Counted from the first letter of the stretch, positions 44,440-54,596 are shown. The stretch: DNA of 64,000 nt from Aldehydirespirator sp965200005 (GCA_965200005.1 OZ241331.1:744001-808000); one strand, 5' to 3'. Numbers and translations: made by a program. The notes: generated from the sequence alone by a model not told the origin.

Positions 44440-45516
44440 ATGCAGCGCTCCACCAAACTCTCAAGAGTGGCACTGCACACCACGATGATCCTGCTCGTGG
44501 TGTGGAGCGTGCTGCCATTTGTCTGGACTGCTCAGACTTCAATCAAGTTCACCCGTGATGTGGCCGCCAAGGTGCCGGTGCTGTGGGGTTACGAAACCAC
44601 AGCTAATGCTTACAAGGCCTTTTGGCTTGATGACGACGACATCAACATGTGGAGTGTTCTCGTCTACATCCTTGCTATAGCCGCGGTCTGTCTGGTAATC
44701 GCGCAAATCGGTCGCCGTGTCAAGATTGGCTGGCCCTGGTTTGTTGGAACTGCTGCACTCCTCGCATTCGCTCTGTGGCACTTCCCCAGGGTGTGGGAGG
44801 TGAACGACGAGTACGACTTCCTGATCAACAGCGTCGTGGTGACGGTGTTGGTGATGCTGATCTCGCTATCAATCGGTCTGTTAGCCGGCTATGGCTTGGC
44901 GCGTTACACAGGTATTTCGGGCGCCATAATCCTGATCGTTGCGCTCGGCTTCCGGGCACTACCACGCACCGCTTTCGTGTTGCCATACTTCTTTGGTGCC
45001 AAGGAAATTGATGAGTGGCTCGTGAGCAGCGGGGTCGGTAGCTGGGACTTTCCGATCATTGACTTTCCAATGGTCGATACGTTGCAGATCCTTGATACCC
45101 GTCTTGCCATCGTGCTGGCATTGGTGGCTGTGAATCAGCCGTTCACGATCTGGATGCTGCGTTCGTTCTTCATGGATGTGCCTAAAGAGATCGAGGAAGC
45201 AGCCATGGTGGACGGCGCCACTCGCCTTCAGGCATTTCGCAAGGTGATTATTCCCATCATGTGGCCAGCAATCATCGCTACCGGCCTGTTTACGATGCTG
45301 CTCGCTTACAACGAGTACCTGTTTGTGAGGGTGTTGGCTCCAACCGAATGGACGCTGCCGGTGGCCATTGTGTCGCTTACAGGCGGCGAGAGTTCACGAA
45401 CTATCACCGAAGCCGCGGCCGCTTCGGTATCGATCACGCTGCCAATCGTTGTGGTGATCATCTTGTTCCAAAAGCACCTTGTGAAGGGCTTGGGGGCAGG
45501 AGCAGTCAAGGGTTGA
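44440..45516 (+). CDS. Carbohydrate ABC transporter permease, MalG-like, with extra membrane segment
   Basis: ATG 44440 starts one base after the MalF-like stop. The EAA loop EEAAMVDGATRLQAFRKVII is near residue 249. At 358 residues it is about 80 longer than typical MalG permeases. The excess is an insert around residues 65-120 with two additional hydrophobic segments (MWSVLVYILAIAAVCLVIAQ and WPWFVGTAALLAFALW). It pairs with the upstream permease. Confidence 0.9.
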   Translation: MQRSTKLSRVALHTTMILLVVWSVLPFVWTAQTSIKFTRDVAAKVPVLWGYETTANAYKAFWLDDDDINMWSVLVYILAIAAVCLVIAQIGRRVKIGWPWFVGTAALLAFALWHFPRVWEVNDEYDFLINSVVVTVLVMLISLSIGLLAGYGLARYTGISGAIILIVALGFRALPRTAFVLPYFFGAKEIDEWLVSSGVGSWDFPIIDFPMVDTLQILDTRLAIVLALVAVNQPFTIWMLRSFFMDVPKEIEEAAMVDGATRLQAFRKVIIPIMWPAIIATGLFTMLLAYNEYLFVRVLAPTEWTLPVAIVSLTGGESSRTITEAAAASVSITLPIVVVIILFQKHLVKGLGAGAVKG

Positions 45517-45526
45517 TGTCGGCCTG

Positions 45527-46564
45527 ATGTCCTCGGTGTTGCAAGCCGCTAAGGCCGCTGTGCTCAACCATCATCGCCAACTTGATGCGGCATCTGTTGA
45601 TGAGATCCCAGACGCTTTGTTTGAGACAACTTCGGGTAATGCTTATCGCTGGCGCGGTATGCATCCCTTTCATCGGATTGCAGGTGCCGAGGCGGTAGCC
45701 GAACAATTCTGGCAGCCACTGCGTCGTGCCTTGACATCAATTCAGCGTCGCCCTGATGTGTTTCTGGCTGGTCACAACACTGTCAGCGAAGTTGGTGGCG
45801 TGTGGGTGTGTGAGATGGGACACCTTCTCGGTCTCTTTGATGAGCCTTGGCTGGCGATCCCTCCGACCCGCAAGATGTGCTTCTTTCGCTATGCCGAGTT
45901 CAGCCGGGTCGACAACGATGTCATCGTGGAAACGGCGCTGTTCTTTGATGTGATCAGCATCATGCGCCAGGCGGGTCACTATCCGCTGCCGCCTCAGACT
46001 GGCTCATCGCATATCTATCCGGGCCCTCGCACTCACGACGGATTGTTGCTCGGAGAATTTCCCCCGAGCCAAGGACTCGCAACCATGGATCTGGTCGATG
46101 AGATGATCACCGACTTGGTCGAAGCCAACCGCATCGGCAACGAGACCGGCATGCATCGCATGCCACGTGAAGTCTTGGCACGCACCTGGCATGAAGACAT
46201 GATCTGGTCGGGGCCCGAAGGGATTGGCGCCAGCTACACCATTGATCGCTACCAGCAGCAGCATTCTTACCCGTTCCGATTCAATCTGTCTGATAAGCAA
46301 TTCAACGGTCACGTGGCGCGCTTTGCTGAGGGCAACTTTGCGTGTTTCTTTGGCTGGCCGAACCTGACGCTTACTTCTGAGGGCGGCTTTCTGGGATTGA
46401 CTGGTTCCACCACGCGTGCCGACATGCGGGTAGTTGACGTCTACCGGCGTGACGGAAACAAGCTTGCCGAGAACTGGGTGTTTATCGATCTGCTGAACTG
46501 GCTCTTGATGCAGGGGCTTGATGTGCTGAAGAGAATGCGTCAACTTGGCGGCGAACCGATCTGA
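45527..46564 (+). CDS. SnoaL-like (NTF2-fold) double-domain protein
   Basis: The protein has two NTF2-like domains (about residues 1-165 and 185-340), with RWRGMHPFHRIAGAEAVAEQ near 42 and MIWSGPEGIGASYTIDRYQQ near 225. These align in layout with the following gene. It is 11 bases after the permease, so it is part of the uptake operon. Function unknown; NTF2-fold proteins include small-molecule cyclases, isomerases and dehydratases. Confidence 0.75.
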   Translation: MSSVLQAAKAAVLNHHRQLDAASVDEIPDALFETTSGNAYRWRGMHPFHRIAGAEAVAEQFWQPLRRALTSIQRRPDVFLAGHNTVSEVGGVWVCEMGHLLGLFDEPWLAIPPTRKMCFFRYAEFSRVDNDVIVETALFFDVISIMRQAGHYPLPPQTGSSHIYPGPRTHDGLLLGEFPPSQGLATMDLVDEMITDLVEANRIGNETGMHRMPREVLARTWHEDMIWSGPEGIGASYTIDRYQQQHSYPFRFNLSDKQFNGHVARFAEGNFACFFGWPNLTLTSEGGFLGLTGSTTRADMRVVDVYRRDGNKLAENWVFIDLLNWLLMQGLDVLKRMRQLGGEPI

Positions 46565-46610
46565 GGCCAATAGGTACTTGCCCTCAACTGCAAGCGATTG
46601 CGAGTTCAAG

Positions 46611-47645
46611 ATGACCGTTCATGAGTCCAACCGTGCGCTGATGCAACCGTTGCTTCGTGCCATGTATCACTGGGACAACGAACGGGTGCTCCACGCCTTG
46701 GCTTCGACGTTCGCCCCTGAGGCCGCTGTGCATCTGGCCTTCCCGTTTGAGGATCTTGAAGGTGCTCACGGTTTGTGGGCCACCGCGCTGGAGCCCCTGG
46801 CTTCGGCGATACCCGACCTGGAGCGCCGTGACGTAATCGTGATGGCGGGTAACGATCCAGCGGGTGCGAACTGGGTCGGTTGCTGCGGCCATTACACCGG
46901 CACCTGGTTGCGGCCCTTCCTAGACATTCTCCCGACGGGCCACAGTGCTGCCATGCGATTCCACGAGTTCTTCCGCTTGCAGGACGATCACGTAGTTGAG
47001 ATGCAGGCGCTGTGGGACATTCCCGAGTTGATGATGCAGGCGAACGTGTGGCCGATGGCCCCCAGCTTGGGTCTTGAGTGGCTTTGCCCTGGGCCTGCCA
47101 CCACCGACGGTGTGCAACAGGGCCCCCGAGACGCGGCGCTATCACAGGAAAGTTGCGACTGGGTTGTCGGGATGCTTAACGACATGGGTCGGCACCCCAC
47201 GGAGCCCGTCGATGTGATGAGGCTTGAGCACTGGTGGCACCCAAAGTTCAACTGGTATGGGCCGGCTGGCATTGGAACGTGCCGCGGTGTGGCAGGGTTC
47301 CGCAACTGGCACCAGATCCCGTTCCTGAAGGCGATGCCGGATCGCAGGGGAAGCGAAGGTGGGCACTTCTTCGCCGATGGTGACTATGTGGCGGTGACCG
47401 CCTGGCCGGGTATGGCGATGACACTCACGGGCGATGGGTGGCTGGGGATAGCGCCTAAGGGCGTGCAAATGACTATGCGGAGCCTCGACTTCTGGCGTGT
47501 CGAGACCGATCCGTTCACAGGTGCCCGCAAGATCCGCGAGAACTGGGTACTCGTAGACCTGCTTGATGCATGGAACCAGCTAGGCGTCGATGTCTTGGCA
47601 CGCATGCGCGAACTCGATCTACCGAGACGCCTCTGCCAGACCTAA
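46611..47645 (+). CDS. SnoaL-like (NTF2-fold) double-domain protein
   Basis: This is a paralogue of the preceding gene: WYGPAGIGTCRGVAGFRNWH near residue 215 matches WSGPEGIGASYTIDRYQQQH there, and VDLLDAWNQLGVDVLARMRE near the end matches IDLLNWLLMQGLDVLKRMRQ. ATG 46611 is chosen because upstream in-frame residues overlap the previous gene and are not conserved. Function unknown. It is convergent with the FAD oxidoreductase. Confidence 0.75.
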   Translation: MTVHESNRALMQPLLRAMYHWDNERVLHALASTFAPEAAVHLAFPFEDLEGAHGLWATALEPLASAIPDLERRDVIVMAGNDPAGANWVGCCGHYTGTWLRPFLDILPTGHSAAMRFHEFFRLQDDHVVEMQALWDIPELMMQANVWPMAPSLGLEWLCPGPATTDGVQQGPRDAALSQESCDWVVGMLNDMGRHPTEPVDVMRLEHWWHPKFNWYGPAGIGTCRGVAGFRNWHQIPFLKAMPDRRGSEGGHFFADGDYVAVTAWPGMAMTLTGDGWLGIAPKGVQMTMRSLDFWRVETDPFTGARKIRENWVLVDLLDAWNQLGVDVLARMRELDLPRRLCQT

Positions 47646-47647
47646 TC

Positions 47648-47663
47648 AACGGGCCGGCCCGTT
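47648..47663. terminator. 16-bp perfect palindrome between convergent genes
   Basis: AACGGGCC/GGCCCGTT is a perfect palindrome three bases after the SnoaL-like stop and facing the FAD oxidoreductase stop. It lacks a loop and a clear U-tract, so terminator function is uncertain. Confidence 0.3.
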
Positions 47664-47721
47664 CAACTGGTGGGGTTTGGGTGTGTCTTTGATGTGGCGG
47701 GTCGATGCGGAGCTGCCGTTG

Positions 47722-48861
47722 CTACTGCTTAGAGAAGCGGCTCGGCGAGACGACCTCCACAGTTTCTGCTAGTTCAGGCTCGGGAGGCTCGCCGGAAATC
47801 AACGCGGCACACAACCTGGCAGCGGCTGGTGATGTTTGTATGCCGGTACCTCCCTGGCCTCCACACCAGAAGAAGCCTCGTATCTGCGGGTCGAATCCAA
47901 ACACTGGGGCGTGATCCGGGGCGAACGATCGTAAGCCGGCCCAGGTCGAGCGCACTGAACGGATACCAAAGGTGGTGGCGGTGTTCACTGCTTCGATGCC
48001 TCGAGCCACGTCGATCTCACGAGGACGTACATCGCAGGGTTGTTCGGGTCGCTCATCCGCAGGCGAAGCCAGGATCTGTCCACGACCCTCAGGCTTGAAG
48101 TAGAAGCTCTCATCTATGCCCACTACTAGGGGCCAGTCGTGTGGGACGTAGTTGCCCGCGCCAAACACGAAGACCGTGCGCCGGTATGGCTGGATGCCCA
48201 GAGGCACGGCGCCGGCTAACAATGCCACTTGATCGCACCACGCGCCGGCTGCGTTGACCACGACTGTGACGCTTACCGATCTGCCATCAAGAGCCTCGAC
48301 ATGCCATATCGCCGAGCGCCTCTGCAAACGACGCACCCTGAAGTCAAGCACCACTACTGCATCGTGATCGAGTGCTCCTCGTAGGAACGCCTGATGCAGG
48401 CCAGCCACATCAATGTCGAAACCGTCAGGCTCGAACACAGCGCCAGCAAGCCACTCCGGATCTAGGGCACCGCAACGCTGCAGCGCTTGGGTGGTGCTCA
48501 ACTGCTCGCAGGCCACTCCATCTCGCCGATTGGCCTTGAGCTTCCCTGGAATCTGGTCTTGCATGCCGTTAGGCACAACCCACATCACTGGTCTGGGCTC
48601 GATCAGCCAGGCATCAGCGAGACCTTCGGCTGCGCTAGCGAGAAAGTCCCAGGAGGCACTCGTGAGTGCTCGACTGCCTGGCCCACCATAGGACTCGATG
48701 TATTGGGCGGCCGAGCGGCCGGTGCTGTGGACGGCCAGTGCCGGTTCACGCTCTAGCAGCACCGTGCTCGTGCCTCGCCGAGCTAGCTCAAAGGCGAGCG
48801 AGACCCCGGCTATGCCACCGCCGATAACCGCTACATCAAACACATCCCCAGCAGCGGTCAC
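47722..48861 (-). CDS. FAD-dependent oxidoreductase (DAO/glycine oxidase family)
   Basis: The N-terminal Rossmann motif VAVIGGGIAGVSLAFELA starts at residue 10, followed by LLEREPALAVHSTGRSAAQY near 35. A second nucleotide-binding segment (VVNAAGAWCDQVA near 202) and the C-terminal GGQGGTGIQTSPAAARL near 345 are typical of the D-amino acid oxidase/sarcosine oxidase family. It oxidises an amine or amino acid with flavin. Physical proximity to the sugar-type operon may or may not be functional, as it is on the other strand. Confidence 0.88.
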   Translation of the reverse strand: MTAAGDVFDVAVIGGGIAGVSLAFELARRGTSTVLLEREPALAVHSTGRSAAQYIESYGGPGSRALTSASWDFLASAAEGLADAWLIEPRPVMWVVPNGMQDQIPGKLKANRRDGVACEQLSTTQALQRCGALDPEWLAGAVFEPDGFDIDVAGLHQAFLRGALDHDAVVVLDFRVRRLQRRSAIWHVEALDGRSVSVTVVVNAAGAWCDQVALLAGAVPLGIQPYRRTVFVFGAGNYVPHDWPLVVGIDESFYFKPEGRGQILASPADERPEQPCDVRPREIDVARGIEAVNTATTFGIRSVRSTWAGLRSFAPDHAPVFGFDPQIRGFFWCGGQGGTGIQTSPAAARLCAALISGEPPEPELAETVEVVSPSRFSKQ

Positions 48862-48927
48862 AAGCGAACTCCCTTGCTGCCGAAAGACTTGCTAGCCGCA
48901 ATCTGGGTGTGCATGTTTCGTTTCACG

Positions 48928-50212
48928 CTAAGCGGGCACTCGTGTGGCAACAGGTTGTTGTTGCTGCGGCCTGACACTCGCTCGGGTGCGGCTCACGATC
49001 CAGTCGGCCGCGTCTCGCATCGCTGTGTCGACTGCATCGGTCGATCCCGAAAGATCAAGCGCGACCGTCTTTAGTCGCTTGCCAACCTGGCGCACAGTCA
49101 CACTCTTTTCGGGTTTCCCGCCGTCTGCAAGACAGTAGATGAGTAGACCTTCGGGCACATCGAGTGCTGTTGTGTAGGCAAGCAGTTGGTAGTAGTCGCT
49201 TATCCGGGCTGATGCGTCACTCGTGAGCTTGTATTTGATGTCGGCCACATAGTCGATGTCGTGCGAGCCGCGCCCGGTTCTGTGGCGATAGCTGAGGTGA
49301 CGATCTGGTGTGCGAAACACTAGATCGGGACGGATCATGACTTGCTTATCTTCGGCAAGGTAGTAGGTGGTCTGGCTCAGCACATCAAGGCGGCCTCGCA
49401 ACTCACGTTGAAGCCGCTGTGTGACAAACCGCTCAAACAGCAAGTTCATGTCAATCAAGAACGACGATGCAGAGCGATCACCAAACTGGTCAACAAGAGT
49501 GAGGTTCTCGAGCAGTAGACGGGCCAACCGGAGCGCGGGTCTATAGTAGTGATTCAGCCGGGTGAAGGTGATCCGGTCAAGCGAGTCTGGAAGTACGACC
49601 AGGTCAGCGACATCATCGAGAGACGCAACCTGCCGTCGCAGTGTCCTGCGATCTTGAGGATCTACACCGGGCACCGTGAGCGCTAACCGTGCAGCTGCTT
49701 TGAGGTATCTGTTCTCGGCTATGTCAGGGGTGAATTCATCAAAGCGACAAGCCACGGGTAGGCGCACTCCGGCTTGACGGAACTGTCCCGGTATGTCGAC
49801 TCGGCCTCGCAGGGCGATCAGTCGCTCGGCTTGGTGTTGATAGTTGCGCAACAGACCTTGTGCCAGAGTCTTCTCGACCGTGCGCGCAAAAAAAACCGAC
49901 AATCGACGGCAAGAGATTGGCTGTGGTCGCGTACCTGAAGGCCTCTTGTTGCCACGCGTCCGCAGGGAGCCCAACTTCGAGCATGAGGAACAAGTTCTGA
50001 AGACGGATCTTTGGGCGAATCAGAACTGTGAGATCGTCCACGAGGAGCGAACCGACCCGATGATGCGCTGTGATCGTGTGAAGTCCCGGCTGGTCAGTGT
50101 GCTGCACCGTCACAGTTCCGCGACCTGCTGTAGCAAGTCGAGATGCTTGCTCGGCTGTCAGCCTGATCGGCTCCGACTGCTCATACTCAAGCAATTCGAT
50201 GGTCACGGTCAT
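48928..50212 (-). pseudogene. mcrC: McrC restriction subunit, frameshifted at an 8-base homopolymer
   Basis: The first 105 residues (from 50212) and the remaining 320 (to 48928) are in different frames and meet at a run of eight A on the plus strand (49888-49895; T8 in the coding strand). With seven T the junction reads LPSIVGFFARTVEKTLAQGL, which fits McrC, and the product would be about 428 residues, normal for the family. The PD-(D/E)XK nuclease signature is intact (MIRPDLVF near residue 310 of the joined protein, then YVADIKYK). McrC is the nuclease partner of the GTPase McrB encoded just upstream. Either the gene is switched off by slippage or the base count is a sequencing error. Confidence 0.85.
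49888..49895 (-). repeat. T8 homopolymer at the mcrC frameshift
   Basis: Eight T in the coding strand separate the two mcrC frames. Loss of a single T restores one open frame. It is the only interruption in the gene. Confidence 0.8.
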
Positions 50213-50281
50213 ATGGACACCTGATGCATCATGACGAGTGTCGCACGGTGTTGAATCTGTTCACCATCGCCTGGTGATCAG

Positions 50282-53110
50282 CTAGCGCTCTTCGACGACA
50301 GCCACACCTTCATCGCGCACTCTCTCCTCGTAGCGGCGATGAGTCGCTTCGAAGCGGAAGAAGTCAATCGCTTCGCTGTTGCCGAAGAACTGATCTTCGA
50401 TTAGTGGCTCAATGTTGTATTGCCAGATGCGTTGCACCGAACGCTGGTCGAGTTTGCGTCGCATGAAGTGACTTGGCCCTATCTGGAAGTGTGAATCGCC
50501 GATCCTCTCTTTGAGTTCGTCGTTGGCTTCCGCTACCAGTTCAGCGACCCAGGCCGGCTCGCCTTCACGTTTTAGCCACCGTTCAAGCAAGCCTTCCATC
50601 GGTCCTTGATCCGTGAAGAACGGCACGAAGTGAAACCTCCGGCGCAAAGCAGCATCTACCAGAGCAATTGACCGATCAGCGGTGTTCATCGTTGCGATGA
50701 ACCACAGGTTTTCCGGCAATTCAAAGGTGTCGCCGTGCCGGTACAACACTTGAGCACTCTCGTCTCGATACTCCAGCAAGAACAGCAACTCACCAAAGAC
50801 CTTAGGGATGTTCGCACGGTTGATCTCATCAATGATCATGACGTGTTGATGTGCTGGAGCCATAGCGGCACGTTCAGCCATAATCGTGAGCGGTCCTGGA
50901 GTCAGTTTGTAGGTCAGATCGCCGTCGGAACTTGATTCTGGCCGGTAGCCCTCAAAGAAGTCCTCATACGAACTAGAGGGGTGAAGTTGCAACAACGTGT
51001 GCCGCTTAGGGTCAGGTGCCAGCAACTCTGCCAACTTGCGAGCAAGATAGGTCTTGCCCGTTCCGGGAGGCCCGTAGAAGACGACCTGTCCCTTGTCTTC
51101 AAGCAATTCGACAATGTCGCCAAGGAAGTCTCGCTTCACCAGTAACTCTTGAGCGAGTTCGCCGAGGGGATCCTCATCAGCTCCGCCTCGCCATCCAAGA
51201 ACACCTTCCTCGGAGGCTAAGTACCAGTGCAGAAAGCACCTTGCTGCCCACAAGTCTTCCGGGAAGTGGCTATTCAACGCGTCACGGAGTGCGTCATTAG
51301 CTGCTACCTGCCTCTCGCCTCGCGTACCGGAAGGTTCAGGCAGACCGAGTAGTCGAAGCATCCGTCGCTTTCCCAGTTCTCCGCCGTAGTTGAAGATAGG
51401 AATGAACTGCTTCGGGTGCGCGATAGCAAGCAGTTTCATCATCACGGATTCGGTGAGGCCACTGATTTGCAACTCTGAGTCGGACAACATGCGATCAATT
51501 CGCTTGGATAGTGGATCATTGCCCCAACATAGGTAGGCGAGCGCCTTTGTGATTCGGTCGTATTCGTGCGGATCCGCTGATTCAATCGTGCGAGTGAGTT
51601 CTGGATGTCGCCCAACGAAACCACAATCGGATCCACTCCAAATCTGACACAAGTCTCGTGGATCACAATCGCTCAGATTCTCAGCTGCAAGAAGCTTCGA
51701 AAAGCGAACGAATCCATGACGATGTCTCTCATCTTGCGGCCGCGGAAATCCCCATTCAGTTGTGAAGTTAGAGATAGATTCATCTAGTCTTACAACTGTC
51801 GACGCAGAATCAACGATCTTTTCGTCTTCGTCAAGCGCCAAATCGAGCAACTTAGCCTCAAGTGGCTTGAGTCGTGAGAAGACTTCGCTGACAGTGGATG
51901 TCAGGTCTAGAGAAGTGAGTTGATTAGGCTCAAACCATCGGCCATACACATACTCACTACCTCCTAAACCAATCAGGCCCACATCTCTGCCTATCGTTTT
52001 TGGTCCCCCTAGGGTCTCACATCCCGGATAACTGCTGCGTTCAATTATGGGAGCAGCCACAGCCTTCCAACCTGATCGTACATGTCCAGGCCGCAAGACA
52101 ATACCAACGCCATTGTTGTTGATCCAAATGCGAAACCCTAACGATCTGACGTTTCTCAGTTTAGATCTAGCTTGAGAGGTCGACTTCAGTGTCCAATGTA
52201 TCCATAGATCACCTCTCGGCGCATCCTTTGCCCACCACAGGTTTGGCAATCTTACTTCAACGTCTTCATCAACGGCCTGTTCAACTGCCTCCTTTAGAGT
52301 CTCACCGACATGTCGGCCAACAGACAATAAGGCACGAGCATTGGACAGCAAAGGTTCGGCTACGTCGGGCTTCTTTAGCTTAGATACCAGTCGACTGTTA
52401 ACCGGGTATCGGAATTTGCATCGATCAACCAAGACTTGGTCCAGGAACACCGGATGAACTAGACCCCACCAGCCTGCCGTATTCTCCAATTCGTCATAGT
52501 CTGATGTCATATCGCGTGAATATTCGAGAAATACCCTGTAGCGATCAGCCGGATCGGCAGGCAAGTCCGATCCGACCAGGAATTGCACAAACCGACGCGT
52601 GCTGGGCCAGCAGATCGGCCACTGTTCACGTTCGGCGATCGCCCAAAAGTACGAACACAGGAATGTGGAGTTGCCGGGTGCGGGGTGTCCACCAACCTTA
52701 ATCCGGGTTACGTAATCGGCTAATTCCCGGATCTTCTCTACTGCTTCATTGTCGTCGCGAGGTGGTGTCAACACATGACCAAGCAGTCTCGCAAGGTGCA
52801 AGTGATCACTTGATCGCTTGATCAGAGAGTTTATGAAGCGTTGTCCTGACGTGCCGTTGAAGGTTCTTGTGTCATCCTTCACGGCCCACTTCTTCAGTCT
52901 GTCCTGGAATGTCTGCAGGTCGTGACTGCTTCGGAGGTCGCGTAAAGTCGCTAGCGCTTCGACTGCACTCCGATCAAACGCTGCCGAATCGGCAGAGAGG
53001 CGTTCGTAAGTTGCAGTGTCGGCTTTGTAGCGAGTTACATGAGCTTCGTACCAGCGGCGGCGAAAGCCGGCTTCTCGACTGGCAAGGTCGGTTGCTTCCA
53101 CAGATTCCAT
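50282..53110 (-). CDS. mcrB: McrB-like AAA+ GTPase of a type IV restriction system
   Basis: The last 270 residues are a McrB-type AAA+ domain: Walker A GPPGTGKT near residue 680, IIDEINRANIPKVFGELLFL near 757 and the McrB signature MNTADRSIALVDAALRRRF near 805. The long N-terminal part (about 650 residues) is expected to hold the modified-DNA recognition domains. It has no motif I can name, and parts of it (coding positions 51.7-52.4 kb) look AT-richer than neighbouring genes. McrB pairs with McrC to cut modified DNA. The gap to mcrC is 69 bases. Confidence 0.92.
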   Translation of the reverse strand: MESVEATDLASREAGFRRRWYEAHVTRYKADTATYERLSADSAAFDRSAVEALATLRDLRSSHDLQTFQDRLKKWAVKDDTRTFNGTSGQRFINSLIKRSSDHLHLARLLGHVLTPPRDDNEAVEKIRELADYVTRIKVGGHPAPGNSTFLCSYFWAIAEREQWPICWPSTRRFVQFLVGSDLPADPADRYRVFLEYSRDMTSDYDELENTAGWWGLVHPVFLDQVLVDRCKFRYPVNSRLVSKLKKPDVAEPLLSNARALLSVGRHVGETLKEAVEQAVDEDVEVRLPNLWWAKDAPRGDLWIHWTLKSTSQARSKLRNVRSLGFRIWINNNGVGIVLRPGHVRSGWKAVAAPIIERSSYPGCETLGGPKTIGRDVGLIGLGGSEYVYGRWFEPNQLTSLDLTSTVSEVFSRLKPLEAKLLDLALDEDEKIVDSASTVVRLDESISNFTTEWGFPRPQDERHRHGFVRFSKLLAAENLSDCDPRDLCQIWSGSDCGFVGRHPELTRTIESADPHEYDRITKALAYLCWGNDPLSKRIDRMLSDSELQISGLTESVMMKLLAIAHPKQFIPIFNYGGELGKRRMLRLLGLPEPSGTRGERQVAANDALRDALNSHFPEDLWAARCFLHWYLASEEGVLGWRGGADEDPLGELAQELLVKRDFLGDIVELLEDKGQVVFYGPPGTGKTYLARKLAELLAPDPKRHTLLQLHPSSSYEDFFEGYRPESSSDGDLTYKLTPGPLTIMAERAAMAPAHQHVMIIDEINRANIPKVFGELLFLLEYRDESAQVLYRHGDTFELPENLWFIATMNTADRSIALVDAALRRRFHFVPFFTDQGPMEGLLERWLKREGEPAWVAELVAEANDELKERIGDSHFQIGPSHFMRRKLDQRSVQRIWQYNIEPLIEDQFFGNSEAIDFFRFEATHRRYEERVRDEGVAVVEER

Positions 53111-53180
53111 AGCCCATCAACGATAGGGCGAGTCGATCAACCTCCTAGTCGAGTTTCATTCCCATGTGTGCTCGAAGTCA

Positions 53181-54596
53181 TCATGTATTCGTCAATGGCG
53201 GTGCGGCTCTGTGATAGTCCGTCTCGCGTTGGAAGGCGGCGGCGGCGGCTACCAGTGTGTGCTCAGAGAACGGGCGACCGATCAACTGGAACCCGATCGG
53301 TAAGCCGTCGGCGGCGAAGCCGCCCGGTATGGCAATGGCCGGTAACCCGGCACCATTGACCGGGAACGTGAACTGGGTAGTTGCTGGGATCAACGGCACA
53401 CCATCAAGTTCGTTAACTCCGTGGGCCAGCACCTGATTGGGCGTGATCGGAGTGATCACCACATCCACGTCCTTGTCTTCAAACATTGACAGGTAGTCGC
53501 ACTCAATCCGTTGCCGCTGCGTTTGTGCCTCGGCGAGTGCAGTCCCAGGTATCTGCGCACCTTGATCCATGATTGCCCGAGGCTCATCACCAATCAGATC
53601 ACCCTTCGATGTGCGGACCTCTTCAAGCAAGGCTGCCGATTCGGCAAACACGACGGCACAACCTGCATCTAAGTGATCAGCAGCGGTTGGCGGTGAGACA
53701 GAGACTTTCTTACTCACGAGCCCCTCAAGCACTGCTACAGCATCGTCGATAACTCTTTGTACTTCACTGTCCGTTTCGAATCCTTCACAGAAGGAATCTT
53801 CGGGAATGCCTAATCGCAGCGACTCGACCGGGCGAGCACTCAACAGGTTTGATCTCGATGAGTAGACATCAGCTGGCGAGAAGCCGGCCATCACACTCAT
53901 CAGCACGCCACAGTCCTCAGCAGTACGTGCCATTGGACCCACCGTGTCATACGTCCAAGAAATCAAATGAACGCCGTCGCGAGGTACCGCTCCTCGTGTG
54001 GTCTTGATGCCAGTTGTCCCGCAGTAGTTGGACGGGATCCGGACCGAGCCACCGGTGTCGGTACCGAGAGCGCCAAACACCTGTCTTGCGGCTAGTGCTG
54101 CAGCGCTACCGCCAGAGGAACCACCAGTCATCCGTGAAGTGTCCCAAGGGTTGTATGACGCCGGACACGACACGCCGTAAGCGAGTTCGTGAGTGTTTGT
54201 CTTGCCAACAATGACAGCGCCTGCGTCTCGAAGTCGTCTGACTACGGTTGCGTCCGCCTCGGGCACAAAGCCCCCGAGCGCCACACAGTTGGCCTCCGTA
54301 GCAACACCCTCAGTGAAGATCAAGTCCTTGAGCGCTATCGGCACACCAAACAGAGGCGAATGAGTTGCAAGGAGATCCGAGGATTTCGACCCAGACATCC
54401 CTGCAATCTGTTCATCAAGTTCAGCGGCGGTCGCTCTTGCTTCGTCGGTTATGACATTGGCAAACGCACCCACCACCGAGTCGGTCGCTTTGATCTGAGC
54501 GAGACAAGCCTCAAGTAACTCCGATGGAGTTATCTCGCGCGACCGCACTGCGACTGCCGCCTCACAAAGGCTGAAACTCAGAACATCTGATGTCAT
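53181..54596 (-). CDS. Amidase signature family hydrolase
   Basis: The Ser-cisSer-Lys triad of the family is visible: Lys in ALKDLIFTEG near residue 92 and the serines in GGSSGGSAAALAA and TDTGGSVRIPSNYCG near 155-185. Length (471) is normal. It lies downstream of an amide/branched-chain-type ABC transporter on the same strand, which suggests that it hydrolyses the imported amide. A 108-bp gap separates it from livF, and it could also have its own promoter. GatA is excluded by the lack of gatB/gatC and by sequence. Confidence 0.9.
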   Translation of the reverse strand: MTSDVLSFSLCEAAVAVRSREITPSELLEACLAQIKATDSVVGAFANVITDEARATAAELDEQIAGMSGSKSSDLLATHSPLFGVPIALKDLIFTEGVATEANCVALGGFVPEADATVVRRLRDAGAVIVGKTNTHELAYGVSCPASYNPWDTSRMTGGSSGGSAAALAARQVFGALGTDTGGSVRIPSNYCGTTGIKTTRGAVPRDGVHLISWTYDTVGPMARTAEDCGVLMSVMAGFSPADVYSSRSNLLSARPVESLRLGIPEDSFCEGFETDSEVQRVIDDAVAVLEGLVSKKVSVSPPTAADHLDAGCAVVFAESAALLEEVRTSKGDLIGDEPRAIMDQGAQIPGTALAEAQTQRQRIECDYLSMFEDKDVDVVITPITPNQVLAHGVNELDGVPLIPATTQFTFPVNGAGLPAIAIPGGFAADGLPIGFQLIGRPFSEHTLVAAAAAFQRETDYHRAAPPLTNT

